A stretch of DNA of 64,000 nucleotides from Aphelocoma coerulescens (lineage: Eukaryota; Chordata; Aves; Passeriformes; Corvidae), in the NCBI RefSeq assembly GCF_041296385.1, contig NC_091017.1:54248214-54312213 (forward strand), written 5' to 3'. Below are positions 25,211 to 46,201 of this stretch, piece by piece; position 1 is the first letter of the stretch, and each line of letters starts with the position of its first letter. The notes beneath the pieces were generated by a model. That model was given only the letters and a program-made list of their open reading frames with translations, made no database searches and was not told where the DNA came from. A program made the position numbers and the translations under genes.

Positions 25211-28200
25211 ATTGAATGCATCCGTCTTTTTGTTTTATTGATATTTTTATGTCTGATAGGAGCATGGCAGTAGTAGTATGCTTTTGTCTGCTTTTAATGC
25301 ACTTGGGCAGTCCTCATTTCTATCAGCCACTTTCCGATTAACTACTTAAACTTAACCTCTTTTAATTTCATAATCATCTACTTCTCATTTACAACTAATA
25401 CTATTTTTAATTTTTGTATTTTATGAGTCCATTTATATGTGTATATACACAGGGATACATTAATGTAATATGTATGAATAATTTATGTATAATATGTATC
25501 ATAAGGTAGACAGTAATTTTATATAAGGAGGAAAATATATATGGCTCAATTTTAAGTTCCATTTTTTTCTCTTCTTAATTTACAGGTGGCTTTCTTGTCT
25601 AACTGTAGTATATTAAATGACTATTAAAGTATTATTCAACCACGTTCCACTACTATTCATTGTATTTTTTTCTATTTAAATTTCTTCTCTGAAGTGTTTT
25701 GTCTGATAGTTATTCCCAGTTTTTGTTTAGATGTATATATATTTGTATGCAGTAATTATATATACATGTTATATATATTTTTTATATGTGTATATATATA
25801 TATATATAAAACTTTTTCTAACAGAAAGTAGCAAAAACAATCAAATCACTTCTATGATTTAAATAAACAGGCAAAACCCTAGCAAATCAGGATCTTTCTG
25901 TTCCTAAAAAGAACTTTTTTAATTACCTTCCTGAGGGACAGAAGTTAATCCTGTATCACTGCCCCCACTGATTTGGCATAAACAAGATGAAACCGTATTA
26001 TCTAAACTGAAATGATTAGACATTACAGAGATTAGCAGTTTGCTAAGAGTTGAAAATGAAAATTCACCTTGGTGAATGTAGCAGCATGAACTGTTACTCT
26101 AGAAATAGCAGGATGTGAGGGAGACTTGACAATAGCTGTGATAAATACCATAGTTAGATTACCCGTAATTTGCAGAATCGAATGTTACACTTTTTGCTTC
26201 TCACCATTCTTTATTTCTGGACTCCTTCTTGGACATACTTACTTAGCAAAAACTTGGTAAACTTCATTTTAAGTTATTTGAAAATGTGCCTATATTATAA
26301 CTGTTCCATAGCATTGTCGGTCACATGCTAACAGTGCATCATTATTCTGCTAATGAAATGGAATTATTTGGCCTTCAACATCACAGGATTGAATATGCAC
26401 CTGAGGCATAGATTTATTACCTGATAATACATATCATTTAATGTCACATTCCTTAACTTTAACTGCCCAAGTGCTTAATGGGAAACTGGCCCAGCAGTGC
26501 CTCCCTCCCTCCCTCCCTCACTCTGGTGCAGTGTTCCCAGGGAGCATCCCACAGCAGTTCTAGGGCTCTGTGTGCTGGAAACACACCCTCACGTAAGTGT
26601 ATTCACCCCACTAATTCAACGCGTATTGTTAACACATAGTTAAAACTTTTTAGTGTCTAACAGCTCAGATAATGAGAGCTCCACCAAGATCTTCATAAAT
26701 ACCTGCTTAAGAAGAAATCTAGATTACTGAGTTGTAATATATGGAACAATATTTGTTCATTTTGTTCATTTTTCCTCGAAGGTTCCTACCCGTCTCTGCC
26801 CATTGTTGTTAGCTCTTGTTAAATGCTGGCCCTGATATTGACAGGTTGTGAGTTTTTTTTTCCTTCATGTGCATCTGTTCAAATATCAAATTTAGAATCA
26901 TATAAATAGCACTAAGCTCATCCCTGTTGAAGCAAGAGGGTATTTTAGGTCTTCTCCAACATGTAAGTTCAACAGACTGGAGTTTTCATCCGATACCTTA
27001 AAAAGTAAGTAACCTTAACTCCAAATTCTTTCAGAAAAGAAATTTATCTCTTCTGAACTCTGTCATACAGAGTTAACCATACCTGGTTAAGCAATTATTT
27101 TATTCTGTATAGTGACAGCAAAGGATGTTAAATACTTACTGGAATTGAACTATTGAGGTAGAGCTACCAACTAAAGTTTCTTAAAACATACTCCATGTGA
27201 AATCTTCATTGAACGAATGCCTAAGTGGTGTGCAGTTCCAAACAAAGCCACAGGAAATAGCTTGGTACAATTAATTTATATTACTTCATATTTAACATGT
27301 AAAAATTATTTCTCTTCTAAATTTGGGAAATCTGCATAATTGATCAGCAGTTAAGAAAATAATATAAGAATAATTTCTACTTTGAACTCTAGGTAAAATA
27401 AGGAAATAGGCCCCCAAAGATTAGTCTGATAACGGGAAAAAAATCAGGAACTCTAATATGCAGCATTTCAAGGTCCCTGATGAAATACTAATCTTTATCA
27501 CTTTTATCTTACAAAGAGAATTGCAAAGATATTTCCCATAAGCAGAGTGGGCTTGATAAATATTGAGATAACTCTGAGAATAACTGTGAGGTCCAAAGCA
27601 TATTTTGCCAATGGCATTTGGAAAGCTGGAAATGAGGACAAAAGTGAAAAAAATGGGAAATGTTAGGAGAGATTAATATCTCACATAAAAATCTAAGTAA
27701 ATTTTATATGGATATGGTTATCAGCCAGGTTATGTAACTCCTCTGTGGGTTTTAAGGGTTTAACTACCTAAGTGCTAGCCAAGTGGTGAAACACATGCAG
27801 TAGGAAGGAAAGATATGCTTTAAAATGTTTTCTTTCACCAAGAAATCATCCAATCAGCAATCCAATTCAATCATCCAGTCTGCTGTCTTTTACCAGTCAT
27901 GTTGCTAGCCAGTGAGAATGTTTCTCAGGTACTAATGATGTGCCAGCTATAGCTGTGTCCTTGAACAGAAATCACAAATTTTGTGAACAATTTTTTTTTT
28001 CTATTGTTTTATGAGAGTCATATGTAATATTGCGAAACATAAATAACTGTAAATAGTAATTGGTTTTGAAATCCAAAATACTTCCTAAAACCTTAATTTC
28101 TAAACACTGAGATATGGTCACTTTTTCTTTTTAATTAAAAGTAGGAAAATGAACTGTTTAAAACAATAGTTTATGTGTGTATATATATATATATATATAA

Positions 28201-28493
28201 AATTAAATTATTTTGGTAACAGTAACAAGAAAGGAAGTCTTGTATACCACTTGTAAATCAATATACTGTAATTTACAGTAAGAGCTGATTAACTCCTTGT
28301 GTTACAGCTAAAGAAAGTAAAAGGTCTTTTTTTTTTCACTTGCAAATTATCATGACCTTCTACCGAAAGATTCTTTTGAGCTTGTGGCTTTACAGTTTGC
28401 TATTTTAGCTTAAGTTTAGGACAGTTTAAAACATAGGTTTAGGCTTGTTGCAAAGGCTATTTACTGATATTTGCAATCATTTTTCCAACCAGA

Positions 28494-40616
<12,123 letters not shown>

Positions 40617-40930
40617 GATGTATTTTCTGGTAGTCTTCTTACAGTTTGTTCATGGTTGTTGGAGGGGCAAGGGGTTATTTACTTATTTCCAGATTGCCTA
40701 CAGTTGCATTAAGTTCCATTAACAAAGTTAGATTCTATGACTTACTGGTCTTTTTCCTAATGGCTGATAATGAAATAAAAAATCAAGCTAACAGGTAGAT
40801 GGCCTCAAAATAATGGTGTTTTGACAGTCTTACAGCTTAAAGAAAAGAAATTGTATTGAGAAGGTAGTAAAAGTGAAAAAAGGAAATAAATAGTAATTAA
40901 AATAAAAATTCTGTTCTGAGTATTTATAAT
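40617..40930 (+). other. YIPF7: YIPF7 3' UTR with candidate poly(A) signals
   Basis: AATAAA occurs at 40774-40779, 40885-40890 and 40901-40906. The first is the nearest downstream of the stop codon and is the simplest candidate; the true end cannot be fixed from sequence alone. Confidence 0.55.
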
Positions 40931-41492
40931 ATTATATATATCCTAGAGAGTAACTGGAATGCAATTATGTAAATATTTAATGGACATAGTAAATCAAGTG
41001 AAAAATGTATATGAATATGTTTTTTAAAAAACAGCTTGTCATCTTATGTAATTACTAATTAATATCCAGAATTTATATGTTTAGGTTTGGGGGTTTTTTG
41101 TGACAGAAGAATGAGTGACCCTGCTTTGGGATATTGAAGAATTGGCCAGGAACAGGCTGGTACAACAGAGGGAACACAGACATCTTTTCTTGTTTTTTCT
41201 GGTTTTTTTTAAGAGGCGTTGCTGTCCAAAACACCATTGTACTGTTTTTAATGCATAGTAACGTTATATTTTAAAACTGCCACTAAACCACTGCCTGCTG
41301 TAACTGCAGGAAAACACCATACAAAGTAAAGACAACCCCTAAAAATGTCTCCTGAAAGGCAGAACTGTATTGGAACAGGCAAAATACAAACCTGCGTAAT
41401 TCTATCTGCCCCTCAAAAATCTGTTTGCTGGTTTTAGTTTTAGGAGAACAAAACATTTATATAATGGCGATAAAGCACAGGATGCATAAGAT

Positions 41493-41926
41493 TGCTGACT
41501 TTCGGCGGGGGAAGACATGCAGACAATCAATGTGATTGATAAAGCAAGCTTCGTTTATTAGCAATACAGAGGCACTTACATAGTGTGAAAGTACATGCTT
41601 ATCAGTTCTTTAATTAGTTTAAACTTACGAAAGCGCATTCTTCTACATAATTGGGTTAGATAAAAGACTACATTTGGCAAGCTTCTATTATTTATGTTTT
41701 GACTTGAGAGATCAAAGATCTTTCTCCCTTCTCATGGTCAATACATCTTATCAGCACAGCACTGTACCTCCTTAAAACTCCCTTTTGGTTCTCAGGCCTG
41801 TTTCTCACACAGGCATTTTCTCATGGAGGCATTTTCTTGTGCAGGCTTTTGCTTGTACAGTTCTGTTATTGATTTGTACCCTTTATCAATGATCCATGTC
41901 CCTGATCCTCGAACCATTCTCCAACA
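41493..41926 (-). mobile_element. Solo LTR, class II-like, 6-bp target duplication TAAGAT
   Basis: On the minus strand it begins TGTTGGAGAATGG at 41926 and ends CGAAAGTCAGCA at 41493. It is 434 bp long, flanked by TAAGAT at 41487-41492 and 41927-41932. A 6-bp duplication is typical of alpha/betaretrovirus-like (class II) elements. AATAAA on the minus strand is at 41559-41554, preceded by TATGTAAGTGCC. It lies about 0.9 kb beyond the YIPF7 stop codon. Confidence 0.88.
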
Positions 41927-43229
41927 TAAGATGATATTTTAAAATATAATATTAGAAATATTGAGCCATCAAAAGAAATTGGAGATGTGTGCAGTAACAA
42001 CATGAAAAAAATCTAAGTGTGAAGTGGAAGAGAAAATGAAGATATTTGTAGAAAGAGCTAGAAAAAGTAAATAGATGAAATAAATGGAAATGTGAAGGAA
42101 ATAAACAGCAGCAGATTATTTCTTCAGTGTTTTAGAGAGTCTTTCTTCTTGATGCATATTCCTATGATCTTGATAATCCTCAATTTATTGATTGTTTTGA
42201 ACTCTTTGGTGAATTATTTACAAAGTATTTCTGTCCCTAGACAGAGGGCCAGTGATTCTGGGACAGAGGTTCCTGATACTGCAAGCACTTATGCAGAAGC
42301 TTAGTATGGCAAACTGCTCAAGAATACACAAAAGTAATTCTGTTCCTAATCCTTCTCAGGTCAGAGGTAAATTAGATGATCAGTTTGTCTTCAGGCTAGT
42401 GACTCTCTGAATTGAAAGTGCCTTTGGTAAAAATATTTTCCATTGCTGTCATATTTGGGGGGTTTTATTTAAGAACTCTTATGCAAGCCATTCTGGAATT
42501 CATTTTACTGAATTCTGATGGAACTAGTTCAGAGTAGAGGTCATGATAATTAAACAAAGGATAATGTATACTTAGCCAATTTCTTAAAAAATCACAACTC
42601 ATTTATGGAAAAAATCCATTTCTTTACTGCAAGGCTACAAAAACAGGAACAGAGAGGCCAAGTTGGAGGCATGACCCTGGAGCAAATTGTGGCTGTAACT
42701 AGGCAGGATCTAGTTGCATGTAAGTGGGAATTGTGTGAATTTAGAAGATCAGCAATAGTAAAGGTGACAGATTTGGCCCTGCTGTATCAGGGAGTAAATC
42801 TGACAGTAATAAGGCACAGATAAACATCTCAAGTGACTGCAGGGTATGGATGTAAAAATCAGGCGCTTTGATTTACCAGGCATTAATGGCATTCTCATGT
42901 TGGAATGGGGACAGACTCATATGGTTGCACTAGTTGTAGAGTTCAGAAAAGATGGTTTAGAAACATTTAGATCCATTTTTGTCCTACACTTCCTATTATC
43001 ATACATACTGTCTAAAACAAGTATAAAATGGCTCTATTCTGCAGCACTTTATGCTCATTCTCATCCTGATCTGCATGATCTGAATGGCAGGGGAAGTAGT
43101 GAATCAAGCCATCACGTCTTTTGATGTCATAGACAAGTCAAATTACTTATGGGGAAAATTAACACCTGGAAATTTTGCAACAACCTTTACAAAGCAAATG
43201 GTAGTCTAATTATAGTTTTATGTTTAGTA

Positions 43230-43810
43230 TCTTAGAATTTGTAACTTCTTCCTTTTTTTCACTGAGAGACATCTTAATCATTTTGAATGCTAAATTCTTA
43301 ATTCCAGTAACTTCCCTTGATTTACTGTTTTTCTGCCCCGATTTCCTTTTACCTGTTCCCAAGGGATTTCCAGTAAGTGGTACATGCTGGTGCTGTGCTC
43401 CCAGTATGGTGTTCTTCAGGATTCTCTATGCTGACTGAGAGGGTTTAACTGTCTTAGATGTCCTTCTGTTTCTTTGAAACAAGATTCCTCATTATTACCC
43501 AGCTCTCCTTTCTGAAGGTCAGGATAGCCATGGTGATGCTTTTGACCATGTTATTCTGGTGTGTGCTTTCTAAATCTAAAAATATTATGGTCACTATCAC
43601 AAACTGTTAGTTCATCAAAAATAAATGTTATTTTGATCTAAGATCAGTTTAAAATGTGTGTATTTGGTATTAAACTCTTGTTCTGACTCTCTGGACAAGC
43701 CTTTCCGACACCATCTAGCTCTCCTGTATTTTCTCTTGCCTGGGCCATCATATTGAGCTCCCTCATATCTTGTTTAAATACGAGCCTGGCAAACTGTTAC
43801 TTTCAACTTG
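43230..43810 (-). mobile_element. Ancient CR1-like fragment (minus)
   Basis: The course of the sequence (CATTATTACCCAGCTCTCC, ATTATGGTCACTATCACAAAC, AATACGAGCCTGGCAAACTG) resembles a decayed reverse-strand CR1 ORF2. Boundaries are approximate. Confidence 0.35.
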
Positions 43811-44117
43811 CAAAAGAGAGGATTATAAAATAGTAATGGGTCACATAGTGATTTTTAATTAATGCTTCCCATGCCAAAGAGTTAAAAAAATTCATGAGAC
43901 TTACAAATAAGCTTCAGCACATAAAGGGAAAAATAATTATGATTTTGGGGAGTGACGTTTTCTAAGCTGTCTTTGGTTTCTTGTTCTTCATAGCATGCAC
44001 ATGAAATGTTCTGAACGTGCATTCACACACAAATTGGCACTTACGTAGCTCCTTTCTTTTAATTCAGAGGGTGATATAAGTGTTGGACACAGGCAGTATG
44101 GCAGAGGTGTAGGAGGC

Positions 44118-44257
44118 TTCCTCGGCAGAGCTCCGGCCATGCGGCTGGAGAAATAAACATCTCTGAAACATCTAGCAAGAATCTGTCCACATATATATTT
44201 CTTTTCCACGGGACTCCTGGTTTGATTATGTGTGTTACAGTAATCCCCGCTGTAACA
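44118..44257 (+). repeat. Incomplete left LTR (R-U5-like part only)
   Basis: This segment aligns with 46063-46201 of the right LTR, sharing GCCATGCGGCTGGAGAAATA and the end GTAATCCCC-CTGTAACA. It lacks everything upstream. AATAAA is at about 44152-44157. It starts TTCCTC, not TG. Confidence 0.88.
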
Positions 44258-44310
44258 AATGGTGCAGAATGCGGGCAGAACAATCCCCGATCCCTAAGCG
44301 ACTGATTTGT

Positions 44311-44318
44311 GTGAGTAA
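44311..44318 (+). promoter_or_regulatory. Candidate major splice donor in the retroviral leader
   Basis: GTGAGTAA matches the donor consensus on the intron side and lies between the primer-binding region and the gag-like ATG. A spliced message could bypass gag to express the cold-shock frame. Usage is an inference. Confidence 0.4.
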
Positions 44319-44376
44319 ACCCTGGAAACTTTGGATTCCTCTTCTTGGTTTTGTTTTGCTATTCCATATCTAAACT

Positions 44377-44880
44377 ATGGAGGAACCATGGGAAGACTCC
44401 TGGCTTTCAGAGCCGCGTATGGACATTTATCTTAAACTTAAAAAGATTCTTGAACAACGATTTGTAAATTTTAGCTTGATTCAAGCTCAAAAAGAACTGA
44501 AACACTTCCTGGCATGGTTGTTTAAGGACTTTTTCTATGTTTCTTGGGATTTAATTATTACCAAAGACTTTTGAAATACCGTTCGGGCACAGTTAAATTT
44601 TGAGTCAAAATACATGCCAATGGAAGAACATTTTCGTGAATATTATTTAATTACCGAGACTGTTGAGCAATGTCAGCTGTGTCCTGGCAAAGGGAAGCAT
44701 GCCTCAGGGACCATGCGGCCTTGGCCATGTGGACCGAGCGCTCTGCGAGCAGCAGTGAGGCAGTTCCCGCGTGCGGGCGGAGCCGCAGTGTCGGTGGCGG
44801 AGCTGGGAGCGGCGGGAGCGGCGCATCCCAGTGGTGCCCGCCCGGCCCCCCCGCAGTGTGTGGTGGAGCGAGCCCCGTGA
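44377..44880 (+). pseudogene. gag-like N-terminal fragment with in-frame TGA
   Basis: The frame opens MEEPWEDSWLSEPRMDIY and continues with an amphipathic matrix-like stretch (LKLKKILEQRF, LKHFLAWLF). It meets TGA at 44572-44574, where a Trp codon would be plausible. The same frame then continues to 44880 through FREYYLITETVEQCQLC before running into the GC-rich insert. Position after the leader and the helical character fit the matrix end of a class II-like Gag. Capsid, nucleocapsid, protease and polymerase are absent. It is broken and non-functional as Gag. Confidence 0.55.
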
Positions 44881-45190
44881 ACACCTGACCAAGAGGGGTG
44901 GCGTGCGGGCAGCAGCTGGCAGCGGTGGCGGCGGAGCGGAGCCGTGCCCAGCCAAAACGCGCGCTGGAGCGGGGCACGGGGGAGTCATCACTCGGGGGCC
45001 CGGCCGAGATGCAGCGCCTGGCAGTGGCAACGCAGCTGCGACCAGAGGAGGCGACGCACGGAGAACGGAGCGGCGTGGCCCGGCCCAGCCCACACGGCCC
45101 CGAATGCGACCCCGGGAAGAGCGCGCAGGCACAAGCGGCTCCGGCAATTCCCACACGGGAGCAACCGAAAGAGAGAGCAAAGACACAGCA
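44700..45190 (+). other. GC-rich, CpG-rich insert joining gag-like and cold-shock parts
   Basis: Composition jumps from AT-rich retroviral sequence to very GC-rich sequence near 44700 and back near 45190. It resembles the 5' UTR and first exon of a CpG-island gene. It is open in several frames on both strands, as such sequence usually is. In the cold-shock frame it encodes an Arg/Gly/Ala/Pro-rich stretch. It may be the captured 5' end of the Y-box donor gene. Confidence 0.6.
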
Positions 45191-45550
45191 AGACAGAAAA
45201 CAGCAGCCACTTGGAAAAAGGAAAATACCATTGCAGCTAAGATTTTAGAAATAGTAAAATGGTATAATGTTAAACAAAATTATGGTTTTATAACAAGGCG
45301 TGACAACCATCAAGACATATTCGTGCATAGAACTGCTGTTAAAAAGAATAACCCTGAAAAATGCATCCCAAGCTTGGGAGATGGAGAGGTGGTGGAATTC
45401 AAAATTGTACTAGGTAAAAAAGGGTTACGAGCATCGCAGATCACTGGGCCTGATGGTGTTCCTGTAAAAGGCGGTATATATGCAAAAAAAATCGTAGTCA
45501 TGTTAGACAATATCTCCATTGTAGGCCCCCCTACAGTCTCCCTTTCCTAA
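45104..45550 (+). CDS. Y-box-type cold-shock domain protein encoded by the retroelement
   Basis: The first ATG of the frame (45104) gives 148 residues; the frame itself is open from 44759, where only a GTG is available. A cold-shock domain covers about 45239-45460. It contains VKWYNVKQNYGFITR with the RNP1-like core YGFI, then DIFVHRTAVKKNNP with RNP2-like FVH, then SLGDGEVVEF and ITGPDGVPVKG. These follow the vertebrate YBX1/YBX3 domain in order and spacing, including the Y-box-specific KKNNP and GDGE segments. YBX introns are absent, so it derives from a cDNA. The tail is short and lacks the long basic/aromatic C-terminal repeats of host Y-box proteins. Likely role, by family: binding single-stranded RNA or DNA. 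Codons are A-rich like the retroviral part. No stop or frameshift interrupts it. Confidence 0.85.
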   Translation: MRPREERAGTSGSGNSHTGATERESKDTARQKTAATWKKENTIAAKILEIVKWYNVKQNYGFITRRDNHQDIFVHRTAVKKNNPEKCIPSLGDGEVVEFKIVLGKKGLRASQITGPDGVPVKGGIYAKKIVVMLDNISIVGPPTVSLS

Positions 45551-45909
45551 TCCCACCTTTCCCTTTTACCCTATGTCCTATTACCCCCAGTGTATTCCCA
45601 ATCCGTTTTTTCATCCATGGTTTCCCTTACAAAACCATACCTTTGCCAATTGTTTCCTCAAAAATCCCTTTCCAATTCCGAGTGGGGGATGAAAAGTGGG
45701 AGGGAAGAAATTAAACCCTCTCCTGCCTCAGTTTCCCCACAAAGCATGCTCAGAGAGTTCTGTCTCCCTTCTGTCAGCCCTAAGATGTTCCCCAGAATTT
45801 GTTTGGACATTTAAAGACTCAGGAGAGTGGCTTGTTTTGTTTTGAAACTGTCCTTGTTGTTTTCAATCTTAAGTTTTACATCTCTTTTGTTAAAAATAAA
45901 CGGGTGAAA
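45551..45909 (+). other. 3' non-coding part of the retroelement
   Basis: It starts with a pyrimidine-rich run and contains a purine-rich tract at 45680-45711. No env-like frame was seen. AACGGGTGAAA directly before the 3' LTR may be a decayed polypurine tract. Confidence 0.5.
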
Positions 45910-46201
45910 TGTTGGGGTCTCCTCCCCCTGCCATGTAGCCCTGGGAGAGGGGCCCTGAGGGGAGACATGGGGTTTCCCTGCCCCTGGTCAGCCTCGTTCC
46001 CCTTTGGTTGGTTTGTGTTCCCCTGCGTGGGCAAGGACCCTCGGGTCCCGTGACTGTAGCAGTTCCTCAGCAGAGCCCCGGCCATGCGGCTGGAGAAATA
46101 AACATCTCTGAAACATCTACCAAGAATCCGTCCATAGATATTTCTTTTCCACAGGCCTCCTGCTTTGATATATGCGTGTTACAGTAATCCCCACTGTAAC
46201 A
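45910..46201 (+). repeat. 3' LTR of the Y-box retroelement
   Basis: It starts TGTTGGGGTCTCC and ends CACTGTAACA, giving TGTT/AACA inverted ends. AATAAA is at 46097-46102. The 5' boundary is inferred: a TGAAAAG start at 45690, after a purine-rich run, is the alternative. The right end is firm because it matches the left copy at 44257. Confidence 0.75.

Larger units (their letters stand above)
14236..28493. other. Gene-free stretch between GUF1 and YIPF7
   Basis: AT-rich sequence with no conserved exon visible. It contains old CR1-like fragments (separate entries), simple repeats such as (TA)n near 25780-25808 and 28178-28198, CTCC repeats near 26505-26519, and T/G-rich tracts near 23440-23500. 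A non-coding first exon of YIPF7 probably lies somewhere here or in the CpG island. Confidence 0.5.
44118..46201 (+). mobile_element. Endogenous retroviral element carrying a Y-box cold-shock gene
   Basis: The order is: partial left LTR (44118-44257), leader with primer-binding-site-like TGGTGCAGAATGCGGG (44260-44275), gag-like start (44377), GC-rich insert (about 44700-45190), intact cold-shock frame (to 45550), 3' non-coding part, and full 3' LTR (to 46201). The two LTR parts are clearly the same sequence with scattered differences. GGAGGC follows the right end (46202-46207) and precedes the left part (44112-44117), suggesting a 6-bp target duplication. No pol or env is present. I infer a class II-like transducing retrovirus whose coding genes were largely replaced by a host Y-box cDNA. 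Confidence 0.85.

Noticed and set aside
25720..25810. AT-rich dinucleotide tracts considered as an origin or regulatory element
   Set aside because: Ordinary vertebrate microsatellite; nothing else supports a function.
44651..45231. Long minus-strand frames opposite the GC-rich insert
   Set aside because: They are compositional shadows; the plus-strand frame carries the cold-shock domain and matches the LTR direction.
45690..45909. 3' LTR starting at TGAAAAG after a purine-rich run
   Set aside because: Possible, but TGTT at 45910 pairs with AACA at the right end as inverted termini, so 45910 is preferred. Not excluded.
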